Program-made: the position numbers and the translations under genes
The notes under the pieces: model-generated
Seen by the model: only the letters and a program-made list of their open reading frames with translations
Databases searched by the model: none
Told to the model about the DNA's origin: nothing
Source: an uncultured Bacteroidota bacterium
GTDB lineage: Bacteria; Bacteroidota; Bacteroidia; Flavobacteriales; Flavobacteriaceae
Assembly (NCBI GenBank): GCA_902590705.1
Contig: CACIXU010000001.1
Coordinates: 154,001 to 218,000 of the forward strand
Direction: 5' to 3'
Length of the DNA: 64,000 nucleotides
In this document: one piece after another, positions 29,065-38,063 of the stretch
Layout of the letters: every line of letters starts with the position of its first letter
Numbering within the stretch: position 1 is the first letter of the stretch

Positions 29065-30810
29065 CTATTTCTTAAGCTCAACAATATCAAGTTCACGGTG
29101 TTGGAGCAAGTAGTAACCAGTATTTGAAAAACTATTATTTTGTCTCTGATACAAAAATCGGCTTTCTTCATAATCTGTCTCACCGAGTGTGTCAATTTTT
29201 TCTAGGTCTCCAATGAAGGCAAACCTTAAAACTAAATCCATGGTAAGGTCATAAGCGCGAATCGCAGTACGACTAGGTGGTTTGCCAAATACTTTTATAA
29301 ATCTTTTTTGAAAATCATTATAAGTGCCTAATCGATAGGGTAAGCTCGCAGCAGTATAAGTAAAACTTAGAGACCCTAACTGTTTCCTAGATAAGCTTTG
29401 GTTTTCATAAGCATTACCGCGGTAGGTAGTAAACAACTGAACCTCCCTTAAATCAGATTGCTGGGCACTCATTTGTGAACTTGCACTTGATATCAATGAA
29501 AAATCTTGAGTTTCCAAGATCACACGATTGGGGAGGGAATCTACCAATAAGGAATCTACCAACTCGGGAATTAAGTAATTACTTTTTTCTGGTCTTAGAA
29601 TAGTAGCCTTAGGAAATAATTTTAATAGTTCGCGTTCAACAGGACGATTAATTGAGTCAACTACCAATACAATATTATCCTCACGATTTAATTTACGATC
29701 CAAGTACTCAAACATTCGGGCTCTCAAAAAATCTTTTGAAGTAACTGATTGGAATACATTAGGGCGCATGGATATGGGGTTTGTCGAAAGAGGTGCTACC
29801 TTAGGTGTTTTTAATAATTTCTGCTTAGTAGATAAGAAGTCAAAATTCGAGGGAATCAATGGACCTATTATTATATCCGACTCAGACAAGTAATTGTTAT
29901 TGATGATTCGATTGACCTTTGAAATACTATTCTCAGTGTCGAATGTATTTAGGTTTATCTGTATACCCCTTTTACTCAAAGTATCAGCAGCAAGCAAAAT
30001 CCCAGAATAAAAATCCGTGGATATTGTATGTAAATTTCTTGTTTGTAGTAGTTTCTGGGTATCTTCAATGGAGTCGTATTCAATTTCATTTGCCTTAAAA
30101 GGAAGTAGGACTGCCAGCTTAACAGCTTTAAATCGATTAATTGAATCCAAAAGAGAAAGCTTTTCAACTAGTAAATCATTCTCTATTCTAAAATCTCCCT
30201 TGGCCTCTCCTGGAACTCGAAGCACCATGCCTGCCTGTAATCCAAGCTCAGAAATTTGGGGGTTTAAAGAGTCCAAAACCGTTTTGGTTACACCGATTTT
30301 TTTTTCAATACGATAATAGCCCTCCTTTGGTCTGACAGTATAGTAGTTATATTTGCTATTCCAGGTTTGACTGGGCGTAAAACTTCTTAAAATAGGTACT
30401 TTGATCTGTTGACCTGCTATTAATCCTTCTTGTATTTTAGGATTTAAAGCTTCTAGCTCAGGAATGGTTATTTTAAAATTATATGCTATACGCCATTTGG
30501 TTTCTTTTGGTTTCACAATATAGACCTGAGTGCCCTTACCTTCATCTACTAAAGTATCAATCACTTCCTTTTTTTGTTGTTTGTAAACTGGTATTCGCAG
30601 TAACATTCTTTTCCTTAATCCAACTTTTTCAAGTAAGGGGTTGAATTCGATTAACTGCCTCTCGCTGATATTATAGCTTCGGGTAATTCCAAAAATAGTT
30701 TCCTTCTTTTTAACTTTATGGGATATAAAGCTCTCCGGCTTTTGCTGGGCTTTTAGAACCAGACTAACAAAAGCTATAAAAAAAATAATAAGTAACCTGT
30801 ATTTTTTCAC
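29065..30810 (-). CDS. LysM domains plus PBP1-fold periplasmic protein
   Basis: A 581-residue exported protein. Residues 1-22 are a signal peptide (ending LVLKAQ). Three LysM peptidoglycan-binding modules follow at about 28-75, 90-137 and 147-195, each with the pattern T-I-x-x-I and NP-x-I/L. From about residue 215 (VKLAVLLPF) the protein is a type 1 periplasmic binding fold, with DFYSGILLAADTL and SDIIIGPLIPSNF. The closest known logic is LpoA-like control of peptidoglycan synthases, but no ligand is known; it could also be a substrate sensor. I take the GTG at 30810 as start, just past the guaA stop. Confidence 0.85.
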   Translation of the reverse strand: MKKYRLLIIFFIAFVSLVLKAQQKPESFISHKVKKKETIFGITRSYNISERQLIEFNPLLEKVGLRKRMLLRIPVYKQQKKEVIDTLVDEGKGTQVYIVKPKETKWRIAYNFKITIPELEALNPKIQEGLIAGQQIKVPILRSFTPSQTWNSKYNYYTVRPKEGYYRIEKKIGVTKTVLDSLNPQISELGLQAGMVLRVPGEAKGDFRIENDLLVEKLSLLDSINRFKAVKLAVLLPFKANEIEYDSIEDTQKLLQTRNLHTISTDFYSGILLAADTLSKRGIQINLNTFDTENSISKVNRIINNNYLSESDIIIGPLIPSNFDFLSTKQKLLKTPKVAPLSTNPISMRPNVFQSVTSKDFLRARMFEYLDRKLNREDNIVLVVDSINRPVERELLKLFPKATILRPEKSNYLIPELVDSLLVDSLPNRVILETQDFSLISSASSQMSAQQSDLREVQLFTTYRGNAYENQSLSRKQLGSLSFTYTAASLPYRLGTYNDFQKRFIKVFGKPPSRTAIRAYDLTMDLVLRFAFIGDLEKIDTLGETDYEESRFLYQRQNNSFSNTGYYLLQHRELDIVELKK

Positions 30811-30817
30811 CAGCAAA

Positions 30818-32347
30818 TTATTCCCATTCGATGGTTGCGGGTGGCTTGGAACTAATGTCATAGACCACGCGATTTATGCCCTTAACCTTATTAATTATTT
30901 TATTAGACATTTTCTGAAGAAAAGCATATGGTAGGTCTACCCAATCAGCAGTCATTCCGTCGGTTGATTGAACCGCCCGAAGGGCAACACATTTCTCATA
31001 AGTTCTTTCATCTCCCATAACACCAACACTATCAACTGGCAATAACATTGCTCCCGCTTGCCATACTTGATCATATAGACCCCAGGATTTTAAGCCATCA
31101 ATAAAGATCTCATCAACTTCCTGTAACATTGTTACTTTTTCAGCAGTGATATCTCCTAATATACGAATTCCTAAACCAGGACCTGGAAAAGGATGACGAC
31201 CAAGTATTTCTCCATCGATACCTAAGCTGGCACCAACCCTTCTTACTTCATCTTTAAATAACATTTTTAAAGGTTCAACCAGTTTTAATTTCATATATTC
31301 TGGTAATCCTCCAACGTTATGATGAGATTTGATAGTAGCAGAGGGGCCATTTACAGAAATTGATTCAATCACATCTGGATAAATAGTACCTTGCCCTAAC
31401 CATTTAGCCCCGTCTATTTTATTTGACTCATTATTAAAAACATCAATAAAAGTATTACCAATAATTTTTCTTTTCGTCTCAGGATCTGACTCACCCTTTA
31501 AAGCTTTTAGAAATAGATCAGAAGCGTCAACTCCTCTAACGTTTAGACCCATCCCCTCATATTGTTTTAAAACATTGTTAAATTCATTTTTCCTCAACAA
31601 ACCATTATTAACAAATATACATTGCAACTGATCTTCAATGGATTTGTGAAGTAAAACAGCCGCAACAGTTGAATCTACACCCCCAGATAAACCCAAAATA
31701 ACTTTCTCAGATCCAACAGTTTCTCTGAGTTCACTCAAAGTCATTTCGACAAAGGAATCAGGCGTCCAATCTTGTTTTAATCTTGCAATTTTTAACAAAA
31801 AGTTTTCTAAAAGCTTTTTTCCATCTGTAGTATGGTAAACCTCAGGATGAAATTGAATACCAAAAGTTGGTTCACCTTCAACTCTAAAGGCAGCATTGGT
31901 GACATCCTGCGTGCTCGCCAATAAAACACCACCTATTGGTAATTTATCAATGGTATCACCATGACTCATCCAAACTTGACTCCCTGATTCAATACCCTCG
32001 AAAAAAGTTTCTCCAACCTTAATTTTTGAAAGATTGGCTCTTCCATACTCCCTCAAATCGGACTGCTTTACATTACCTCCTGAAAAATGAGCTAAATATT
32101 GAGCACCATAACAAACCGCCAACAATGGAAGTTTACCTTTAATATTTTTCAAGTCAGGGTGTGGAGCATTCTCAGAACGAACGGAATAAGGAGAACCAGA
32201 TAAAATTACAGCATTAAATTCTTTAATCTTAGAAGGGGGATTATTAAATGGGTGAATTTCACAATAAATAAAAAGCTCTCTAACTCTTCTAGCAATCAAT
32301 TGGGTATATTGTGACCCAAAATCAAGAATCAATACTTTGTTTTGCAT
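30818..32347 (-). CDS. guaA: GMP synthase (glutamine-hydrolysing)
   Basis: A 509-residue enzyme that aminates XMP to GMP. The N-terminal class I glutamine amidotransferase has nucleophile Cys79 in [10 protein letters not shown] and the His-Glu pair in [11 protein letters not shown]. The ATP pyrophosphatase domain has the PP-loop [13 protein letters not shown], and the C-terminal dimerisation domain ends with [19 protein letters not shown], the invariant GuaA tail. Together with purA at the window start and pyrG downstream it covers the last steps of purine and CTP synthesis. The stop is 7 bases before the GTG of the LysM/PBP1 gene. Confidence 0.98.
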   Translation of the reverse strand: MQNKVLILDFGSQYTQLIARRVRELFIYCEIHPFNNPPSKIKEFNAVILSGSPYSVRSENAPHPDLKNIKGKLPLLAVCYGAQYLAHFSGGNVKQSDLREYGRANLSKIKVGETFFEGIESGSQVWMSHGDTIDKLPIGGVLLASTQDVTNAAFRVEGEPTFGIQFHPEVYHTTDGKKLLENFLLKIARLKQDWTPDSFVEMTLSELRETVGSEKVILGLSGGVDSTVAAVLLHKSIEDQLQCIFVNNGLLRKNEFNNVLKQYEGMGLNVRGVDASDLFLKALKGESDPETKRKIIGNTFIDVFNNESNKIDGAKWLGQGTIYPDVIESISVNGPSATIKSHHNVGGLPEYMKLKLVEPLKMLFKDEVRRVGASLGIDGEILGRHPFPGPGLGIRILGDITAEKVTMLQEVDEIFIDGLKSWGLYDQVWQAGAMLLPVDSVGVMGDERTYEKCVALRAVQSTDGMTADWVDLPYAFLQKMSNKIINKVKGINRVVYDISSKPPATIEWE

Positions 32348-32423
32348 TTACTAAAAATACAATTAATTCAAATTGAATGAATTCATTACAAGAGTATTTA
32401 TCAAAAAAAAATGTTGGTAAAAC

Positions 32424-34028
32424 TTAAATTTCAACAAAAGTAAATTCATTCGAAAGTGGATCAAAAGTTTCCATCAAAAAAGAGTTAAAATCATTGCCAT
32501 TTTCTAGATAAAAAACACTGAAGTTCTCCACACGCTCTTGAAGATTACCTCCAGGAAATAACTCCTCATGAATTAATACCAAACGTTCAACTTGATCTTT
32601 TAATTTCTTTTTTTGTGCTTTTAATAGCCTTTTCTCCAAATGATCAATCCCTTTAAGTTGTTTTGATTTCTGAGCTCTGACAGCTCCTTCAAATGAGGCA
32701 TCTGTTTTATTGATTAAAACCTCCAACTGATTAAATTTTATTTCCAAATCATTTTTCAATGGAGACAAATCCAAATCAATATTGCTAATTTGCCTAACTT
32801 TTTTATTAATCAAGGCATTTTTTTTGAGTAATAGGTCAGTTAAATCTAATTTTAGATTTCGAATTTTCTTAGCACTTTTTCCAGGAATGATCAAAGCCAT
32901 ATTACGCAAACATAATATTGGAAATAATAATTTTTGAGAATCGAAAAAAGATTTTAACTCTAACCAATAAGCCAACTCTGCTCCCCCACCAAAATAGGCT
33001 ATATTAGGAAGTATAAGTTCTTGATAAAGTGGTCGTAATAGGACGTTGGGTGAAAATTTTTCAGGATTTTGATCTACTTTATCCATTATTTCATTAACGG
33101 AAAAAATTTGATCTGAACCCTCTAAAACATAACCGTTTTCAATTTTCATAATCCGACTTCGCCGCCCATCTTGAAGTAAAAAAAGATTTACTTCTCTTGG
33201 GTTTACTTGAGGTTTAAAAGCTTTGGAATAGTTTTTTTTAATCGATGCAATTTGATTTAAAACTTGCTGATTACATATATGATGAAGTAAATCCTCTTTT
33301 ATTATTGGTCTAAAGTAATGTTTCAATTCGCGATGATTAGCATCTAGGATTACAAGTCCATAATGACCAAACAAATGATTGACAAAAATACGAGTCGCAT
33401 CAGAGAGATTATTTCCCGATTCATAACTTCGTTCAATCAAGTCTTTAAGCTTTACTCCGTCTATACTATCTCCTAATTCCTTTTTAAATAGATCCAATAA
33501 AGAGGATAAACTTTCCGTTTTAATTTTACCAACTGGACCCCCTTCAGTACTCCTCCATTGAAACTTTTTACCTTTAAAAATAAAGGAACTTATCTCTTCA
33601 TAATCATGATCCTCAGATGCCATCCAATATACAGGAACAAAATCCAAATCTGAAAATTTTTTCTTTAATTGTTGCGAAAGTTTAATGGTGCTGATAATTT
33701 TATAAATAAAATAAAGTGGTCCTGTCATCAAACATAATTGATGCCCTGTAGTAATAGTTAAAGTGGTTTTTTTTTCAAGTAATTTGATATGCTCAACAAC
33801 CTTAGGAGAAGTCTCAATCCCCTTATATTGCATAGCCAACACATTGCAAAGAGATGACCTGATGTCATAGGGATAGGTCGCTTTTTTTTTTAGTGCCTGT
33901 CTGTATAAGTTTTCAAATGAAGGAACACCGTTATGATAGGCTTTAAGTCCTTGGTCACCTTCCAAGTAATCGCATATAAGCCCGGAAACAAATCCAGTAT
34001 CACGAAGTGGAAGATATTGCGCTTTCAT
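32424..34028 (-). CDS. bshC: Putative cysteine ligase BshC (bacillithiol synthesis)
   Basis: A 534-residue protein of the BshC family, which adds cysteine to glucosaminyl-malate in the last step of bacillithiol synthesis. The core motif TTGHQLCLMTGPLYFIYKI near residue 95 and VPVYWMASEDHDYEEI near 132 are diagnostic; FGGGAELAYWLELKSFFD lies further on. A long coiled coil (about 395-500) separates the Rossmann part from the end. It is in a run of unrelated housekeeping genes, 34 bases after rimO; bshA and bshB are not in the window, so the pathway is inferred from this one gene. Confidence 0.92.
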   Translation of the reverse strand: MKAQYLPLRDTGFVSGLICDYLEGDQGLKAYHNGVPSFENLYRQALKKKATYPYDIRSSLCNVLAMQYKGIETSPKVVEHIKLLEKKTTLTITTGHQLCLMTGPLYFIYKIISTIKLSQQLKKKFSDLDFVPVYWMASEDHDYEEISSFIFKGKKFQWRSTEGGPVGKIKTESLSSLLDLFKKELGDSIDGVKLKDLIERSYESGNNLSDATRIFVNHLFGHYGLVILDANHRELKHYFRPIIKEDLLHHICNQQVLNQIASIKKNYSKAFKPQVNPREVNLFLLQDGRRSRIMKIENGYVLEGSDQIFSVNEIMDKVDQNPEKFSPNVLLRPLYQELILPNIAYFGGGAELAYWLELKSFFDSQKLLFPILCLRNMALIIPGKSAKKIRNLKLDLTDLLLKKNALINKKVRQISNIDLDLSPLKNDLEIKFNQLEVLINKTDASFEGAVRAQKSKQLKGIDHLEKRLLKAQKKKLKDQVERLVLIHEELFPGGNLQERVENFSVFYLENGNDFNSFLMETFDPLSNEFTFVEI

Positions 34029-34061
34029 TTAAATTTTTAAGTTAAATATAATGGTGTTTTT

Positions 34062-35384
34062 TTAATCTACAATTGTTGAGGGATTTACTGGTATTCCGTA
34101 GAGATCAAAGTCGGTCGCCTTAAAAATTGATAAATAGGTAAAATCCCCTATCTTCAAATAATATTTTTTAGCGTCAATCAAAACCTCATTATCCACATCG
34201 GGAGAATCAATTTCTGTTCGACCGACAAAATAATTCCCTTGTTTTCTATCTATAACACATCGATAAGTTTTACCCACCTTTTTCTGATTATGCTCCCAAG
34301 AAATTTCAGATTGAATTTTCATAATCTCATTTGCCCTATTTTGTTTGACTTCATGAGATACATCATCCTTTAAATCATATGCATGAGTATTTTCTTCATG
34401 GCTGTATGTAAAACAACCAAGGCGCTCAAATCGCATATCCCTAACCCACTGTTTTAGAGTTTCAAAATCCTCCTGAGTCTCACCAGGATAGCCAACAATC
34501 ATTGTTGTTCTGATGGCAATTTCAGGAAGTATTTTTCTAATATTCAGAATTAAATCAGTAGTTTTTTGTTTTGTTGTCCCTCGACGCATTGATTTTAAAA
34601 TAGAATCTGAAATATGTTGAAGTGGAATATCTAGGTAATTGCAAATTCTAGGTTCATTTTTCATCACCTCAATCACTTCCATTGGAAAGCCAGTAGGAAA
34701 GGCATAATGTAATCTAATCCACTCAATTCCGTCAACCTTTGTAAGTGCGAGAAGTAAATCAGCCAAACATCTCCTCTTATAAAGGTCCAATCCATAAAAT
34801 GTTAAATCTTGTGCAATCAAAAGTAATTCTTTGACTCCATTTTGAGCCAGTTTTTCTGCTCTTAACACCAATTCTTCAATAGGAGTAGAACGGTGTTTTC
34901 CCCTCATCAGTGGAATGGCGCAAAAGGAGCATGGGCGGTCACAACCTTCAGACACCTTAAAGTAAGCATAATTTTTGGGGGTCGTACTAATACGCTCACC
35001 GAGCAATTCGTGTTTATAATCAGCTCCCAGCGCCTTGAGTAATTGAGGTAAATCAGTAGTGCCAAAATAGGCATCAACTTCAGGCATTTCTTTCACTAAT
35101 TCAGGCTTATAACGCTCACTTAAACAACCCGTAACAAACAATTTATCAATAATGCCACTTTTCTTTTTTTGTATTTGCTCTAAAATCTTATTTATCGATT
35201 CCTCCTTTGCATTATCAATAAAACCACAGGTATTTACCACAACAATATTACCTTCCTCTTGATGTGTAACGATTTTTTTGCTTGCTTTAAGCTGCCCCAT
35301 TAAAACCTCAGAGTCGTAGAGATTTTTGGAACATCCCATTGTAATTACATTAATTTTATTCTGCTTAATACTTTTAGTTCTCAA
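34062..35384 (-). CDS. rimO: Ribosomal protein S12 methylthiotransferase
   Basis: A 440-residue radical SAM enzyme that methylthiolates the aspartate of ribosomal protein S12. The N-terminal MTTase domain binds one iron-sulfur cluster (cysteines in VITMGCSKNLYDSE, NTCGFI and VTGCLSE, about residues 18, 53 and 87); the radical SAM CxxxCxxC is in GCDRPCSFC (about 148, 152, 155); a TRAM domain ends the protein. I favour the TTG at 35384, matching the usual short N-terminus before KQNKINV; a TTG at 35408 lies inside the preceding gene. It belongs to the minus-strand housekeeping block. Confidence 0.94.
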   Translation of the reverse strand: MRTKSIKQNKINVITMGCSKNLYDSEVLMGQLKASKKIVTHQEEGNIVVVNTCGFIDNAKEESINKILEQIQKKKSGIIDKLFVTGCLSERYKPELVKEMPEVDAYFGTTDLPQLLKALGADYKHELLGERISTTPKNYAYFKVSEGCDRPCSFCAIPLMRGKHRSTPIEELVLRAEKLAQNGVKELLLIAQDLTFYGLDLYKRRCLADLLLALTKVDGIEWIRLHYAFPTGFPMEVIEVMKNEPRICNYLDIPLQHISDSILKSMRRGTTKQKTTDLILNIRKILPEIAIRTTMIVGYPGETQEDFETLKQWVRDMRFERLGCFTYSHEENTHAYDLKDDVSHEVKQNRANEIMKIQSEISWEHNQKKVGKTYRCVIDRKQGNYFVGRTEIDSPDVDNEVLIDAKKYYLKIGDFTYLSIFKATDFDLYGIPVNPSTIVD

Positions 35385-35388
35385 TAAA

Positions 35389-36387
35389 TTACTTTTTGGT
35401 GGGAACAATTCCCAGTTGATTATTTAAAAATTTAAGGGCTTCTAGTTCAACTTCTTTAAAATGATTAGTGGTCAACTGAGAAATAATAACGTGATCACCA
35501 GAATTTGCAAAAGTCATTTTTTGTTTTTTATCCCGTGGAGTTCCCAATTCGTCAAACATTTTCAACATTGCAGGTATGGAAACTACATCATCCTTTTCTA
35601 GTTTATTTTTATAATAATATCCCATAAAAACTGGCGCTGTAACTTTTTTAAATATTTCAGACCGCATGCCCACATCGAGTAATTTTTGAAGATGTACCGT
35701 AGGCTCTAAACGATATCGTGTTGTCCAATATTTTTTTTTTTTCTCAGTGATATTATTCATTAAATAGTATTTACTACCCATATACAATCTTGCAATTTGA
35801 AGGCCCCATGGGAGGGTCAACAATTTCGCTGCAGGATTAAATATTTCAACATTAGGACCAAATAACAACAAGGCAGCAATTTGAGGGTCACTACCCAGTA
35901 TCAATGATAGTGCACCACCAGTTGAACTGGATATTACTATTACCTTTTCACCTATTGTTTTTGCTACTGCGAGGGCTTCCCTTGAGCTATCTAAATATTT
36001 ATCAGCAGTAAAGCCTAAAAGAGGCTCTTCCTCGATCAGCCCATGTCCAGCAAGACGAGGTAAATATAAATTTGCTCGCAATGCATTAGCTATATTATAA
36101 TGAACAGGACTTCCCTCCTCTATACTCGCAGAAAATCCGTGAAGATAAACTACGCTGAAAGGAGTTTTTTTTGGAACCGAATCAAAATAGATCAGTTTGG
36201 AGGCATTATTAGGCTTCAGATTATCTATTATAGCTTCCCTGTCTTCAATCCAATCTTTAAGCGCCTCAAGATTATCCTCTAGAATAGGTAAGGTTCTTTC
36301 TATATCTGGAGACTTTACTTCTGGTCCAATTACAAATAATCCAAAAATGACGGATAAAGAAAAAACTATTTTTTCAATTAGCTTCAT
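35389..36387 (-). CDS. Alpha/beta hydrolase with N-terminal membrane anchor
   Basis: A 332-residue protein with a hydrophobic stretch at residues 6-22 that could be a signal anchor. The hydrolase domain begins at VVYLHGFSAS (oxyanion region), has LPRLAGHG near 110-116, a nucleophile elbow ISSSTGG (Ser155, with serine in place of the first glycine of G-x-S-x-G) and SGDHVII with the likely catalytic histidine near the end. Substrate is unknown; lipase and esterase relatives share this fold. It follows ftsY by 9 bases and precedes rimO, so it is probably in the same transcript. Confidence 0.85.
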   Translation of the reverse strand: MKLIEKIVFSLSVIFGLFVIGPEVKSPDIERTLPILEDNLEALKDWIEDREAIIDNLKPNNASKLIYFDSVPKKTPFSVVYLHGFSASIEEGSPVHYNIANALRANLYLPRLAGHGLIEEEPLLGFTADKYLDSSREALAVAKTIGEKVIVISSSTGGALSLILGSDPQIAALLLFGPNVEIFNPAAKLLTLPWGLQIARLYMGSKYYLMNNITEKKKKYWTTRYRLEPTVHLQKLLDVGMRSEIFKKVTAPVFMGYYYKNKLEKDDVVSIPAMLKMFDELGTPRDKKQKMTFANSGDHVIISQLTTNHFKEVELEALKFLNNQLGIVPTKK

Positions 36388-36396
36388 GTAAATTAA

Positions 36397-37350
36397 TTAA
36401 CTAAAAAAAGTTGAAACAAAAGTGTCTGCATGAAAAATCTGTAAATCCTCTAATGCTTCACCAACTCCAATATATTTTACTGGAATTTTAAATTGATCGG
36501 ATATACCCATTACAACTCCTCCCTTTGCAGTTCCGTCTAGCTTCGTAATCGCCAAAGAAGAGACATCTGTAGAAGCCGAGAACTGTTTGGCTTGTTCAAA
36601 TGCATTTTGCCCTGTTGAACCGTCCAAAATTAAGAGAACCTCATGCGGAGCATCGGGTATTACTTTATTCATAACTTTTTTTACCTTAGATAGCTCGTTC
36701 ATTAGATTTATTTTATTGTGAAGCCTTCCAGCAGTATCGATAATAACCAAGTCGGATTTTTGAGCTACAGCCGACTCCAAAGTATCAAAAGCTACAGATG
36801 CAGGGTCACTACCCATTTGTTGTTTAACCAAAGGAACACCTACTCTGTCTGCCCAAATTTGCAACTGATCTATAGCGCCTGCACGAAAAGTGTCAGCTGC
36901 TCCAAGAATCACTTTTTTACCAGCTGATTTAAAATGATAAGACAGTTTACCAATAGTTGTAGTTTTTCCAACTCCATTGACTCCAACTACCATAATAACA
37001 TGCGGTTTATTTGGAAGCTCAGATTCGAAAGGATCGACCTCATCCTGATGCTGTTGTTTTAAGATTGAACCAATTTCATCCCGTAATATCTGGCTAAGCT
37101 GTTTTGTACCTAAATACTTATCTTTTGCAACTCTTTTTTCCAAGGCCTGGATAATTTTTATTGTGGTAGCTACTCCAACATCTGATTGGATAAGTACTTC
37201 TTCTAATTCGTCTAGAACCAAGTCATCAACCTTGGACTTTCCAGCAATTGCCGTTCCTAATTTTGAGAAAAAAGATTTTTTTGAAATACTTAATCCCTTG
37301 TCTAAGCGCTCCTTTTTATCTTTAGTAAAGATTGATTTTAAAAAACTCAT
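36397..37350 (-). CDS. ftsY: Signal recognition particle receptor FtsY
   Basis: A 317-residue SRP GTPase that docks ribosomes carrying membrane proteins. The NG domain is complete: the helical N domain (about 25-110), G1 VGVNGVGKTTTIGKL (122-136), DTFRAGAIDQL, G3 DTAGRLHNK, G4 TKLDGTAKGG and the final GVGEALEDLQIF. The acidic A domain of E. coli FtsY is missing and replaced by a short basic tail, as in many Bacteroidota. It starts 13 bases beyond the DUF4295 operon terminator, so it needs read-through or a promoter that I cannot pick out. Confidence 0.97.
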   Translation of the reverse strand: MSFLKSIFTKDKKERLDKGLSISKKSFFSKLGTAIAGKSKVDDLVLDELEEVLIQSDVGVATTIKIIQALEKRVAKDKYLGTKQLSQILRDEIGSILKQQHQDEVDPFESELPNKPHVIMVVGVNGVGKTTTIGKLSYHFKSAGKKVILGAADTFRAGAIDQLQIWADRVGVPLVKQQMGSDPASVAFDTLESAVAQKSDLVIIDTAGRLHNKINLMNELSKVKKVMNKVIPDAPHEVLLILDGSTGQNAFEQAKQFSASTDVSSLAITKLDGTAKGGVVMGISDQFKIPVKYIGVGEALEDLQIFHADTFVSTFFS

Positions 37351-37362
37351 TTGTATAGAAAT

Positions 37363-37388
37363 AAAAAAAGCTACTATAAAAGTAGCTT
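37363..37388 (-). terminator. Rho-independent terminator of the rpmB-rpmG-DUF4295 operon
   Basis: On the minus strand AAGCTACT (37388-37381) pairs perfectly with AGTAGCTT (37375-37368) around a five-base loop; a T-run (37369-37363) follows. It lies 22 bases after the DUF4295 stop and 13 bases before the ftsY start. Confidence 0.8.
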
Positions 37389-37410
37389 ATATTTTGAATC
37401 AAAGTCCAAA

Positions 37411-37563
37411 TTATTTTTTACTCAACCACTCATTTGCTAGACTGGGTGCAATAATTGTCTCAACAAAAGAGTATGAGTTAGACTCATCTTTTTTTACCAT
37501 TTTAATAACCTTAGTCAACCTCTTTGAACCGGTTTGAAGCGAAGCTACTGATTTCTTTGCCAT
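37411..37563 (-). CDS. DUF4295 small basic ribosome-associated protein
   Basis: A 50-residue lysine-rich protein read directly from the minus strand: it begins MAKKSVASLQTGSKRLTKVI and ends with NEWLSKK before TAA. This is the DUF4295 pattern, a Bacteroidota-restricted family encoded with L28 and L33. From memory, a lineage-specific large-subunit protein (bL38) was seen in a Flavobacterium ribosome structure and I believe it is this family, but I cannot verify that here. It starts one base after the rpmG stop and is followed by a strong terminator. Confidence 0.9.
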   Translation of the reverse strand: MAKKSVASLQTGSKRLTKVIKMVKKDESNSYSFVETIIAPSLANEWLSKK

Positions 37564-37564
37564 A

Positions 37565-37747
37565 TTACTTAATTTCTTTATGAACTGTCATGCGCTTAAG
37601 GATTGGATTAAACTTTTTTACTTCCAATCTATCTGGCGAATTTTTTTTATTTTTTGTTGTAATGTATCTTGAAGTACCAGGCTTTCCAGATTCCTTATGC
37701 TCTGTACATTCCAATATTACCTGAATACGGTTTCCTTTCTTTGCCAT
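37565..37747 (-). CDS. rpmG: 50S ribosomal protein L33
   Basis: A 60-residue large-subunit protein. [18 protein letters not shown], then the characteristic [10 protein letters not shown] and the C-terminal [17 protein letters not shown] match L33. It lacks the CxxC zinc pair of some homologues (only one cysteine, in LECTEH), so it is the zinc-free form. It is the middle gene of the rpmB-rpmG-DUF4295 operon, 8 bases after rpmB. Confidence 0.96.
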   Translation of the reverse strand: MAKKGNRIQVILECTEHKESGKPGTSRYITTKNKKNSPDRLEVKKFNPILKRMTVHKEIK

Positions 37748-37755
37748 AACAATAC

Positions 37756-37989
37756 TTATAAAACACCTTGGGCTTTTGCCTCATTGATTACTGCACTTAT
37801 GCCTTTCTTATTTATAGTTTTCAAAACAGAAGCTTTAATTTTAAGAGTAATCCATTTGTCTTCCTCAGGAATATAAAAGCGCTTTTTGATAAGATTTATA
37901 TCAAATCTTCTTCTAGTCTTGTTGATAGATTTAGATACGTTATTACCAAACATCACTCTTTTTCCTGTTATTTCACAAACTCTAGACAC
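37756..37989 (-). CDS. rpmB: 50S ribosomal protein L28
   Basis: A 77-residue large-subunit protein with the L28 signature [30 protein letters not shown] and [17 protein letters not shown]. The start is GTG, confirmed because the conserved N-terminal sequence begins there. A promoter with both boxes lies at 38013-38042, about 17 bases of leader before the start. It leads the operon with rpmG and DUF4295. Only one cysteine is near the N-terminus, so no zinc-binding form is indicated. Confidence 0.96.
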   Translation of the reverse strand: MSRVCEITGKRVMFGNNVSKSINKTRRRFDINLIKKRFYIPEEDKWITLKIKASVLKTINKKGISAVINEAKAQGVL

Positions 37990-38012
37990 AAATATTCTTT
38001 TTTAATAGCATG

Positions 38013-38042
38013 CAAATGTACATTATTTTAATTAGTTTCAAA
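38013..38042 (-). promoter_or_regulatory. Bacteroidota-type promoter of rpmB operon
   Basis: On the minus strand TTTG (38042-38039) and TACATTTG (38020-38013) are separated by 18 bases, a close match to TTTG-N19-TAnnTTTG. It drives rpmB-rpmG-DUF4295; transcription should start near 38007. Confidence 0.7.
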
Positions 38043-38063
38043 AAAATTATAAAATAATTAAAA

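Noticed and set aside
29007-29195. 62-codon minus-strand frame at the end of the LysM/PBP1 gene
   Set aside because: Out of frame with the identified gene and mostly overlapping it; no conserved features.
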